NCBI GenBank assembly: GCA_963681505.1
Contig: OY811993.1
Coordinates: 393,562 to 457,561 of the forward strand
Length of the DNA stretch: 64,000 nt
DNA from: Eunapius fragilis
Taxonomy: Eukaryota > Porifera > Demospongiae > Spongillida > Spongillidae
Direction: 5' to 3'
Shown: positions 22,286 through 35,603 of the stretch, one piece after another
Position numbering within the stretch: position 1 is the first letter of the stretch
Layout: each line of letters begins with the position of its first letter
Notes under the pieces: model-generated
Told to the model about the DNA's origin: nothing
What the model saw: the letters and a program-made list of their open reading frames with translations, nothing else
Databases searched by the model: none
Translations under genes and position numbers: made by a program

Positions 22286-25225
22286 GAGAGGTACAACAAT
22301 AGCAGTACACTCACCATTGGTGTAGAGAGGCTTGCGATATGGAGGTCCTGTGGACAGACTGACAGCCAGTGAGACATATAAAAATATGGATGCTTGAAAA
22401 ATGACTGTGTTTTCACTACACAGGATGGTGGTATCTTCTTTCACTACTACAGGAACAAACCTTATTAAAAAGAAAGTGAAAACATCAAAGTCATTGAGAC
22501 AACAGCAAGGAGATGTCCCACCATTTCCTGCTTTTGAGGTAGAACAAGACACCAGACTGATACCCCACCATGAGCAGAACATGCAAGATGACTCCAAAGA
22601 GAACGTCAATACCAGCCAGTGTACCTGGAGGGCGCTGCTTTGAGAGGTGCGGGTAAGGTTCAGTTATCCCCACTGGAGGGTGTGAGGGGAGATGGTGGGA
22701 GGAGTGGAGTGAGTGAGGGGAGATGGAGGAGAGGAGTGGAGTGAGTGAGGGGAGATGGTGGAGTGGAGTGGTGAGGTCATTACTTCACTTACTGACAAAG
22801 GCCATTGCAAGAATTATGACGAGGTCAATATAAAGGTACTCTTTATCCCCCATGGCAGAGTTATACTGAAGGAAGAAGAACACCTCAACATACACATGCA
22901 CACATACACACACATACACATACACACCCATGCATACACACCCATGCATACACACACATACTGTACACACACCCATGCATACACACTCACCCAATAAAGT
23001 ATGGCTACAGATGTAAATTCACTGAGTGAATAGAGAGCCATGTACTTGAAGACACTGAAGGATGTAGTTAGGGCAGCTCTTCCCTCCATGATGACCTTGG
23101 GCACACAGGTGATGTTGGGGACCTTGGAGGTGAAGGGAGAGGCCACACTAGCCTCTGCCTCTGACAGAGATATGCCTGCGTGGGCTGCCTTCAGGGCCTG
23201 GGGACCAGAGGCATTACCTCATTGGTCACATGACCCATACACTTACCCCACAATCATTGGCTCCATCTCCACACATACCAACTCCATACCTGAAGGGGGT
23301 GGGGTCATGTGAAGCCACACCCCCAACAGACCATACCTACCCTAGTCCCTGCAGATCTGTTACCAGCTGAGCCTTCTGGTCAGGTGACATCCTGGCAAAG
23401 ACTGTCCCTTTGACCAACAACTGAAAAGTTCCAAACACATCAATGGCCACACCCATAACATCAATGGCCACACCCATAACACATCAATGGCCACACCCAT
23501 AACACATCAATGGCCACACCCATAACACATCAATGGCCACACCCATAACACATCAATGGCCACACCCATAACACATCAATGGCCACACCCATAACACATC
23601 AATGGCCACACCCATAACAAGAGGTCTTTAACCTTTGGCAGCAAATTGGGAAAGATGAGTTTGATGGCTTCAAAGGACTTCCCATCCACAACAAGATGAA
23701 ATTGTCGCTGCACAGCCACATCCATGTTCTGGTAGCCATGGTAACCATCCATGTTCTGGTAGCCATTCATCCCGGCCAGGGTGGAGGTGTGGCTCTGAAG
23801 GTCTGGTAACTTGGTTAATGTTTTGTGCTGCTAAGCACCTAGCACTAACTTTGATGATGGTGACGTTGGCTATACAGAAGGCTGGCAAGGTCACCCCCTT
23901 CTTTGAGGAGGTGAAAGGTCACAGAGGGTGTGGAGGAGGCGGAATCAGCCTTCACCATGATGGCCTGGTGGTCTGGGTCTATCATACCACACTCACGTGC
24001 CACTGATACTGCCGTGAGAAGGTTGTCTCCTGGGAGAGGGATGGGGAGGAGGAAGTGTAAGAATCCTTCCTATTGGTGATAAACTATTCCAACTACCCTC
24101 CTTACACCTCACCACCACACCCTACCCCCTACCCCATCACATCATCTCACCGGTAACCATGACAGTCCTGATGTTAGCATTCTTGAGGACAGAGATGACA
24201 GGAGTGGTCTCAGGTTTGAGAGAGTTCTTCATGATGATCAGTCCACCAAACTCAAGGTCACACTCCACCATGTCCCTGTGCACAAACACACACACACACA
24301 TGCACACACACAAAGGTCACATGCCTACGTTCCCCAACATAACAACACACACAGAGCAAACCTCTCTATCTTCTCAGTCTTATGCCAAGCCAAGTCAACA
24401 GTACGATGACCAATAGCCAACACCCTCATCCCCTTCTGAGTGAAGGAAGCCAGTACTTCATTGAATTCCTCAGGAACTGAAGGTCAGAGGTCAACCGCAT
24501 GAAGGTACGTCAACAGTAACTACAAGCACACATTTACCTAGATTCAAGTTCAAAGGTCATCTTATTAAATTAACCCTGTGTCAGTTCACCCTTCACATGT
24601 GTACATATATATGGGACAGTGTCCAGCCGAATCACCCTTCTGGCTAGTTTTTCAAGTTTTCAAATTTTTTGATTTTCCTTGACCTTCACATGTGTATATA
24701 TATATGGGACAGTGTCCAGCCGAATCACCCTTCTGGCTAGTTTTTCAAGTTTTCAAATTTTTTGATTTTCCTTGAACACCCATGAGCTTCTGTCAAATGG
24801 TCCTTACGCATCCTAAATCGGACTACCCATCACAAAGTTATTAGGCACTGAATTTATAATTAGCCATACATTTCAATGCGAGCGTTACTTTTCTTTTGCT
24901 TGTTCTGGAAATTTTGAAAAAGTACCATTAGGGTGATTTAGCTGGACACTGTCCCATATATATATATATATATGGATCATGGCAGCGAAAAGGGACCTAG
25001 CGCAAATTTTCCAGGAAGGAACTTCAACGTTGACGTGTGTAATTAAAATGTACGTACAGTTTAAAATTCAGGCCACTGTAACTCCATGATGGACAGACTA
25101 ATTTCCAGTGCGTGAGAAAGAAGTTGTAGAGGACATATGTGTCTGAAATAATTTGAAAACATGCGCTAGGTCCCTTTTTGCTGCCACGATCACACACCCA
25201 CACACACACCCACACACACATACAC

Positions 25226-25269
<44 letters not shown>

Positions 25270-28200
25270 GACAGCGACCAGCAAAATCACTCTTTTGGAT
25301 AGTTTTTCAAAAAAAAAATTCATTTTCCGTGAATTCCAAAGAGCTTCTATCAAATGGTCCTTACACATCCTAAATTGGACTATCCATCATAAAGTTATTA
25401 GGCACTGAATTTATAATTAGCCATACATTTCAATGCGAGCATTACTTTTCTTTTGCCTGTCCTGAAAATTTGATAAAGTATCATAAGGGTGATTTTGCTG
25501 GACACTTCCATATAAAGCTTCAGTACATTAAAATCACTGTCAGTAGTAGCTACTGACATTCTTTCTTTCAGCACTTCATACAACACCATTTCCCTACTGG
25601 TAAATGTGCTTTGAGGTCGTGCAATGGCTTCATGTCTATGCTGCAACGTCCGATACTTCCTGGGATCCGCCATATTCAATTCATTTCAAATTTGGTATAT
25701 GTGTAAAAAGGGAACTTGTCATGTGGCTATTGATTTGTTCTGTTCGTTAATTTTTAACAGCTGTGCAAAGTAATTATACATTTTTCATGCTAATGAATTA
25801 GGCCCCTCCCCTCAATACATTGAATGCCTAAGTCACTGGCACAAACCAAGCAGATAACACTTTGCACAGCAATGTCTCCGTAACGAATTAATGAACAGAA
25901 CAAGTCAACAGCTACACCTTTTAGCATGTACCAAATCTGAAGCAAATTGGATATTCCAGCTGAAAGATATGGAGGATCCCAGGAAGTGTTGGACGTTGCA
26001 GCATAAACATGAAGCCATTGCACAACCTCAAAGCACATTTACCAGTAGGGAAATGGTGTTGTATGAAGTGCTGAAAGAAAGGATGTCAGTAGCTACTACT
26101 GACAGTAAGATATAGCGATTTTAATGTGAAGCATTTTTTATACAGGGTGTTTATGAAAGAGCACAACACTAATCCTTAATAGGATTGTCAACCTAAATGA
26201 ATTTATGAATGTACAATAACACCGCTTAGTCAAATACAAACCACATTATTACAATTAACAGTTCAAAAGATAAAATTAAATAGCTTGCAATTAACCAATA
26301 AACCCTCCAGGGACACAGAAGGGCCCCCAAGGAAACAGAAGGCCCCCCCAAGGACATAGAAGGCCCCCCCAAGGACATAGAAGACCCCCCAAGAACAAGA
26401 AGGGCCCCCCCCAATGACATAGAGGGTCCCCCAAGCACACACCAAGGTCGCCCAAGGACACACAAAGCACTTATTTCAAATGAAATTTCAGCAAACCATT
26501 GGTAAAGTTTTATTCTTATTGAGTTGCAGGCAACAAGTCCCATATGTGTGCTGGGGTATGAGGACATATGTGTGCTGGGGTATGAGGACATATGTGTGCT
26601 GGGGTATGAGGACATATGTGTGCTGGGGTATGAGGACATATGTGTGCTGGGGTATGAGGACATATGTGTGCTGGGGTATGAGGACATATGTGTGCTGAGG
26701 TATGAGGACATATGTGTGCTGGGGTATGAGGACATATGTGTGCTGGGGTATGAGGACATATGTGTGCTGGGGTATGAGGACATATGTGTGCTGGGGTATG
26801 AGGACATATGTGTGCTGGGGTATGAGGACATATGTGTGCTGGGGTATGAGGACATATGTGTGCTGGGGTATGAGGACATATGTGTGCTGGGGTATGAGGA
26901 CATATGTGTGCTGGGGTATGTGGACATATGTGTGCTGGGGTATGAGGACATATGTGTGCTGGGGTATGAGGACATATGTGTGCTGGGGTATGAGGACATA
27001 TGTGTGCTGGGGTATGAGGACATATGTGTGCTGAGGTATGAGGACATATGTGTGCTGGGGTATGAGGTGTGCTGGGGTATGAGGACATATGTGTGCTGGG
27101 GTATGAGGACATATGTGTGCTGGGGTATGAGGACATATGTGTGCTGGGGTATGAGGACATATGTGTGCTGGGGTATGAGGACATATGTGTGCTGGGGTAT
27201 GAGGACGTATGTGTGCTGGGGTATGAGGACATATGTGTGCTGGGGTATGAGGACATATGTGTGCTGGGGTATGAGGTGTGCTGGGGTATGAGGACATATG
27301 TGTGCTGGGGTATGAGGACATATGTGTGCTGGGGTATGAGGGCGTATGTGTGCTGGGGTATGAGGACATATGTGTGCTGGGGTATGAGGACATATGTGTG
27401 CTGGGGTATGAGGACATATGTGTGCTGGGGTATGAGGACATATGTGTGCTGGGGTATGAGGTGTGCTGGGGTATGTGGACATATGTGTGCTGGGGTATGA
27501 GGACATATGTGTGCTGGGGTATGAGGACATATGTGTGCTGGGGTATGAGGACATATGTGTGCTGGGGTATGAGGACATATGTGTGCTGGGGTATGAGGTG
27601 TGCTGGGGTATGAGGACATATGTGTGCTGGGGTATGAGGACATATGTGTGCTGGGGTATGAGGACATATGTGTGCTGGGGTATGAGGACGTATGTGTGCT
27701 GGGGTATGAGGACATATGTGTGCTGGGGTATGAGGACATATTATGTGTGCTGAGGTATGAGGTGTGCTGGGGTATGAGGACATATGTGTGCTGGGGTATG
27801 AGGACATATGTGTGCTGGGGTATGAGGACATATGTGTGCTGGGGTATGTGGACATATGTGTGCTGGGGTATGAGGACATATGTGTGCTGGGGTATGAGGA
27901 CATATGTGTGCTGGGGTATGAGGTGTGCTGGGGTATGAGGACATATGTGTGCTGGGGTATGAGGACATATGTGTGCTGGGGTATGTGGACATATGTGTGC
28001 TGGGGTATGTGGACATATGTGTGCTGGGGTATGAGGACATATGTGTGCTGGGGTATGAGGACATATGTGTGCTGGGGTATGAGGACATATGTGTGCTGGG
28101 GTATGAGGACATATGTGTGCTGGGGTATGTGGACATATGTGTGCTGGGGTATGTGGACATATGTGTGCTGGGGTATGAGGACATATGTGTGCTGGGGTAT

Positions 28201-30545
28201 GAGGACATATGTGTGCTGGGGTATGAGGACATATGTGTGCTGGGGTATGAGGACATATGTGTGCTGGGGTATGTGGACATATGTGTGCTGGGGTATGAGG
28301 ACATATGTGTGCTGGGGTATGAGGACATATGTGTGCTGGGGTATGAGGTGTGCTGGGGTATGAGGACATATGTGTGCTGGGGTATGAGGACATATGTGTG
28401 CTGGGGTATGTGGACATATGTGTGCTGGGGTATGAGGACATATGTGTGCTGGGGTATGAGGACATATGTGTGCTGGGGTATGAGGACATATGTGTGCTGG
28501 GGTATGAGGACATATGTGTGCTGGGGTATGAGGTGTGCTGGGGTATGAGGACATATGTGTGCTGGGGTATGAGGACATATGTGTGCTGGGGTATGAGGAC
28601 ATATGTGTGCTGGGGTATGTGGACATATGTGTGCTGGGGTATGAGGACATATGTGTGCTGGGGTATGAGGACATGTGTGTGCTGGGGTATGAGGACATAT
28701 GTGTGCTGGGGTATGAGGACATATGTGTGCTGGGGTATGAGGACATATGTGTGCTGGGGTATGAGGACATATGTGTGCTGGGGTATGAGGTGTGCTGGGG
28801 TATGAGGACATATGTGTGCTGGGGTATGAGGACATATGTGTGCTGGGGTATGAGGACATATGTGTGCTGGGGTATGAGGACATATGTGTGCTGGGGTATG
28901 TGGACATATGTGTGCTGGGGTATGTGGACATATGTGTGCTGGGGTATGAGGACATATGTGTGCTGGGGTATGAGGACATATGTGTGCTGGGGTATGAGGA
29001 CATATGTGTGCTGGGGTATGAGGACATATGTGTGCTGGGGTATGAGGACATATGTGTGCTGGGGTATGAGGACATATGTGTGCTGGGGTATGAGGACATA
29101 TGTGTGCTGGGGTATGAGGACATATGTGTGCTGGGGTATGAGGACATATGTGTGCTGGGGTATGAGGACATATGTGTGCTGAGGTATGAGGACGTATGTG
29201 TGCTGGGGTATGAGGACATATGTGTGCTGGGGTATGAGGACATATGTGTGCTGGGGTATGAGGACATATGTGTGCTGGGGTATGAGGACGTATGTGTGCT
29301 GGGGTATGAGGACATATTATGTGTGCTGAGGTATGAGGACATATGTGTGCTGGGGTATGAGGTGTGCTGGGGTATGAGGACATATGTGTGCTGGGGTATG
29401 AGGACATATGTGTGCTGGGGTATGAGGTGTGCTGGGGTATGAGGACATATGTGTGCTGGGGGTATGAAGGACATATATCCACCTGTGTCTTCTTTACAGA
29501 GATCCCTGATCTTCTCTGGGGCACCCTTCACATAGACATGGAACAACTTGGGGTCATGGGAGGGTAGGGGCTTTACTAGAACACTCATACGCTGATCAGA
29601 GGGAGGGGCACTTCACATCACACCATACATATGGTAGTCTGGTCTGCTAACCTGGAGCTCAGATGAGAAGGCAAACTGTTTCATGATCCCCAGTTCAACA
29701 TCTTCATGTCTCCCAGCTTGGGGAGGCTTGACTATGGTTGGAATGATCATATCAAACCTCTTGGTGTCTTCTCCCGGCTCTTCCAGGGTCTGGGGTGGAG
29801 GAAGAGGGCAAATGATGAAGGATAATGAGAGGGGCTTACCCATCCGGTACTGTTGAACATCTTAACGTCCAGAGGGTCTCCAAGCAGCTGTCCATTGATG
29901 AGGGTGAGGGAGTGGCAGGTGGCCATACCATAGAGGAGTGGGCAGGGGAGGAGGGAGGAGGGGTCTGTAACCATGGGAGAAAACCTATTGATAGGATAAA
30001 GATAAGAACATTGCACTACCAGTACAAAGATGGCTGACTGTTGGTTTGTGGCAGTGGTGACTCCTTCCATGTCTAGACTGTCTTCAGTGAGGGTACCAGT
30101 TTTGTCAAAACACACCAACTTGATCTTTCCACAAACATTAACCCTGTTCAAGAGGTGATAAAACATTTCCAACACAGCTCATTCCAAAATAGACATAAGG
30201 ACTGTGAGAACCTATAGACTAAGGGGTGGGGTCCAACACTTAATGCATCAGTAGGCCACACAAGCAGATGGCCTACCACACCCAGATCCATGTGACCCCG
30301 CCCACCTTACCTCTGAGGACTGATGCAGTAGATCTGTTGTTTCTTCAGCCTCTGGAGAGCATACACTGTGCCCACAGTGAGGGCAGCAGGGAGGGCGGGG
30401 GGTACCACCGTGGTAACAATGTCCAATGATCGCACAATAGCCAACAGCGGACCCAACAGCTTCACATCAATTGTCATTGTGTAGCAAAATCCACCCAAAG
30501 CTGGTAGCCAAGTACATACACGCAAAACACACACACACAAATACA

Positions 30546-30593
<48 letters not shown>

Positions 30594-33500
30594 ATATGGT
30601 AAGTACATGATGTGAGATGTGCCATATAAAATTATTACAACTTGCTTTGTGTTAGTCATGTATCTTAACAATGTGTGATGTGTGTGCGTACAGTATGTGG
30701 ATGTAGGTCTTATGTGTACTTACCAATGATTCCCAACACCAGCACAAACTTGATGGCATCAAAGTAGAATTTGAAGTTGAGCGGTTTGGGGTAGAGGATG
30801 GACCTCACCATGCCTCCTTTGGATGTACTGAACCCTGTGTGCATACAAGAGGACGTGTCAGGTGATACATCTACACCAATATATTATTTTTTGCAACCAC
30901 AATTCCCTAGCTTTGACCTGTCACATGATCCTGTTGTTGTTCAAATACCACATCCTTACCAGTAAGGGTTGATTATGAATATACTCTCATACATACTCCA
31001 ATACATGTACATGTAAATGCTCACCTGTTCTCACCACCACTGCTAGCACAGAGGAGTTGCTATAAAACCGTGTCTGGATGACATGGGTACCCCCATATAA
31101 GGTATGACTCTTCTGTTTGTCTGGTCTATACAGCTCCCCCTGGTTCTGTGACAATGGAGTCTTTGTAATAGGCATGCTCTCTCCTGGAGAGAATAGAAGG
31201 TCACACTGGTTAATTCATGGTGAGGGTGTGGCCAAGATAAAGGGCACCCCTGATCCCTACATGGGATAACACCACTGATCCCTACATGGGATAACACCAC
31301 TGATCCCTACATGGGATAACACCCCTGATCCCTACACAGGATAACACCCCTGATCCCTACATGGGATAACACCACTGATCCCTACATGGGATAACACCAC
31401 TGATCCCTACATGGGATAACACCACTGATCCCTACATGGGATAACACCACTGATCCCTACATGGGATAACACCACTGATCCCTACATGGGATAACACCAC
31501 TGATCCCTACATGGGATAACACCACTGATCCCTACATGGGATAACACCACTGATCCCTACATGGGATAACACCACTGATCCCTACATGGGATAACACCAC
31601 TGATCCCTACATGGGATAACACCACTGATCCCTACATGGGATAACACCACTGATCCCTACATGGGATAACACCACTGATCCCTACATGGGATAACACCAC
31701 TGATCCCTACATGGGATAACACCACTGATCCCTACATGGGATAACACCACTGATCCCTACATGGGATAACACCACTGATCCCTACATGGGATAACACCCC
31801 TGATCCCTACATGGGATAACACCACTGATCCCTACACGGGATAACACCACTGATCCCTACACGGGATAACACCACTGATCCCTACATGGGATAACACCAC
31901 TGATCCCTACATGGGATAACACCACTGATCCCTACACGGGATAACACCACTGATCCCTAGATGGGATAACACCACTGATCCCTACATGGGATAACACCCC
32001 TGATCCCTACATGGGATAACACCACTGATCCCTACATGGGATAACACCCCTGATCCCTACATGGGATAACACCACTGATCCCTACATGGGATAACACCAC
32101 TGATCCCTACACGGGATAACACCACTGATCCCTACATGGGATAACACCACTGATCCCTACATGGGATAACACCCCTGATCCCTACATGGGATAACACCAC
32201 TGATCCCTACATGGGATAACACCCCTGATCCCTACATGGGATAACACCCCTGATCCCTACACAGGATAACACCCCTGATCCCTACATGGGATAACACCAC
32301 TGATCCCTACATGGGATAACACCACTGATCCCTACACGGGATAACACCACTGATCCCTACATGGGATAACACCACTGATCCCTACATGGGATAACACCAC
32401 TGATCCCTACACGGGATAACACCACTGATCCCTAGATGGGATAACACCACTGATCCCTACATGGGATAACACCCCTGATCCCTACATGGGATAACACCAC
32501 TGATCCCTACATGGGATAACACCCCTGATCCCTACATGGGATAACACCACTGATCCCTACACGGGATAACACCCCTGATCCCTACATGGGATAACACCCC
32601 TGATCCCTACATGGGATAACACCACTGATCCCTACATGGGATAACACCACTGATCCCTACATGGGATAACACCACTGATCCCTACATGGGATAACACCCC
32701 TGATCCCTACATGGGATAACACCCCTGATCCCTACATGGGATAACACCCCTGATCCCTACATGGGATAACACCACTGATCCCTACATGGGATAACACCCC
32801 TGATCCCTACACGGGATAACACCACTGATCCCTACACAGGATAATACCACTGATCCCTACACGGGATAACACCACTGATCCCTACACAGGGTAACACTGA
32901 TCCCTACACAGGATAACACCACTGATCCCTACATGGGATAACACCACTGATCCCTACATGGGATAACACCCCTGATCCCTACATGGGATAACACCACTGA
33001 TCCCTACATGGGATAACACCACTGATCCCTACACGGGATAACACCACTGATCCCTACATGGGATAACACCCCTGATCCCTACATAGGATAACACCACTGA
33101 TCCCTACATGGGATAACACCACTGATCCCTACACAGGATAACACCACTGATCCCTACATGGGATAACACCCCTGATCCCTACATGGGATAACACCCCTGA
33201 TCCCTACATGGGATAACACCCCTGATCCCTACATGGGATAACACCACTGATCCCTACATGTGGGATAACACCCCTGATCCCTACATAGGATAACACCACT
33301 GATCCCTACATGGGATAACACCACTGATCCCTACATAGGATAACACCACTGATCCCTACACGGGATAACACCACTGATCCCTACACAGGATAACACCACT
33401 GATCCCTACATGGGATAACACCACTGATCCCTACACGGGATAACACCACTGATCCCTACACGGGATAACACCACTGATCCCTACACGGGATAACACCACT

Positions 33501-35549
33501 GATCCCTACACGGGATAACACCACTGATCCCTACACGGGATAACACCCCTGATCCCTACATGGGATAACACCACTGATCCCTACATGGGATAACACCACT
33601 GATCCCTACATAGGATAACACCACTGATCCCTACACGGGATAACACCACTGATTCCTACACGGGATAACACCCCTGATCCCTACATGGGATAACACCACT
33701 GATCCCTACATGGGATAACACCACTGATCCCTACATAGGATAACACCACTGATCCCTACATGGGATAACACCACTGATCCCTACATGGGATAACACCACT
33801 GATCCCTACACGGGATAACACCACTGATCCCTACACGGGATAACACCCCTGATCCCTACATGGGATAACACCACTGATCCCTACATGGGATAACACCACT
33901 GATCCCTACATAGGATAACACCCCTGATCCCTACATGGGATAACACCACTGATCCCTACATGGGATAACACCACTGATCCCTACATAGGATAACACCACT
34001 GATCCCTACATGGGATAACACCACTGATCCCTACATGGGATAACACCACTGATCCCTACATAGGATAACACCACTGATCCCTACACGGGATAACACCCCT
34101 GATCCCTACATGGGATAACACCACTGATCCCTACATGGGATAACACCACTGATCCCTACATGGGATAACACCACTGATCCCTACATGGGATAACACCACT
34201 GATCCCTACACGGGATAACACCACTGATCCCTACACGGGATAACACCACTGATCCCTACATAGGATAACACCACTGATCCCTACATGGGATAACACCACT
34301 GATCCCTACATGGGATAACACCACTGATCCCTACATAGGATAACACCACTGATCCCTACACTGGATAACACCCCTGATCCCTACATGGGATAACACCACT
34401 GATCCCTACACGGGATAACACCACTGATCCCTACACGGGATAACACCACTGATCCCTACATAGGATAACACCACTGATCCCTACATGGGATAACACCACT
34501 GATCCCTACATAGGATAACACCACTGATCCCTACATGGGATAACACCACTGATCCCTACATGGGATAACACCCCTGATCCCTACATGGGATAACACCCCT
34601 GATCCCTACACAGGATAACACCCCTGATCCCTACATGGGATAACACCACTGATCCCTACACAGGATAACACCACTGATCCCTACATGGGATAACACCACT
34701 GATCCCCACATGGGATAACACCACTGATCCCTACATGGGATAACACCACTGATCCCTACATGGGATAACACCACTGATCCCTACATGGGATAACACCCCT
34801 GATCCCTACATGGGATAACACCACTGATCCCTACATAGGATAACACGCCTGATCCTCTTATTTCACCAACACAACAGACCCGAAACCACATCTCCCTACC
34901 CACCCACCAGTGACCACACCCCCTGTACCCACCAGTGAGGGAGGCCTCATTGACGATGGCTGTACCAGTGAGAAGGACAGCATCACAAGGCATACTCATC
35001 CCTGTTGGAGGGATCACCATCACATCACCAGGGACCAGGGACTCTCCCGGTACATCCTGGAGCTCTAGGAAATGGTAAGGATTATGTAAGGCTGATGTAA
35101 TGGCATAGCGGTAATAAGGTCAGCCGTGATCACATGATCATATTATTACATACCAATGAATCTGCAGCCATATATGTAAAACAACATTTCCTTCTAAGGA
35201 GGAGCCGTCTGAACAATAAACCACCTCATGTAAAGGGTTAAAGCCAGCAATTGACTTCTTCTGCTAACCTCCACATACACATACTCATACACACTCATAC
35301 ACACACATACACACACACATACACACACACTCATATACATACATACACATACACACACTCATATACTCATACACACACATGTACACACTCATACACGCAT
35401 ACACACACTCATACACACATACACACACTCATACACACACATACACACACTCACTCATACACACACACATACGTACACACATACACACACTCATACACAC
35501 ATATACACACTCGTACACACACATGCACACACTTACACACACACACACT

Positions 35550-35603
<54 letters not shown>

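Noticed and set aside
22491-22673. A stop codon (TGA after LLLSQ) truncating gene B in exon 22
   Set aside because: A 61-nt GT-AG intron (22461-22521) removes it and restores the frame; gene C has the same border.
26226-29588. Open frames of 450, 615, 760 and 1002 codons on the minus strand and several on the plus strand
   Set aside because: They are translations of the stop-free 24-bp minisatellite; frame changes follow the 7-bp-shorter units. Not genes, apart from the exon 13 part.
29747-30175. A short intron within exon 11 of gene B
   Set aside because: Possible GT and AG sites near 30019 and 29999 do not keep phase; the uninterrupted frame from 30143 to 29840 fits the family and both neighbours.
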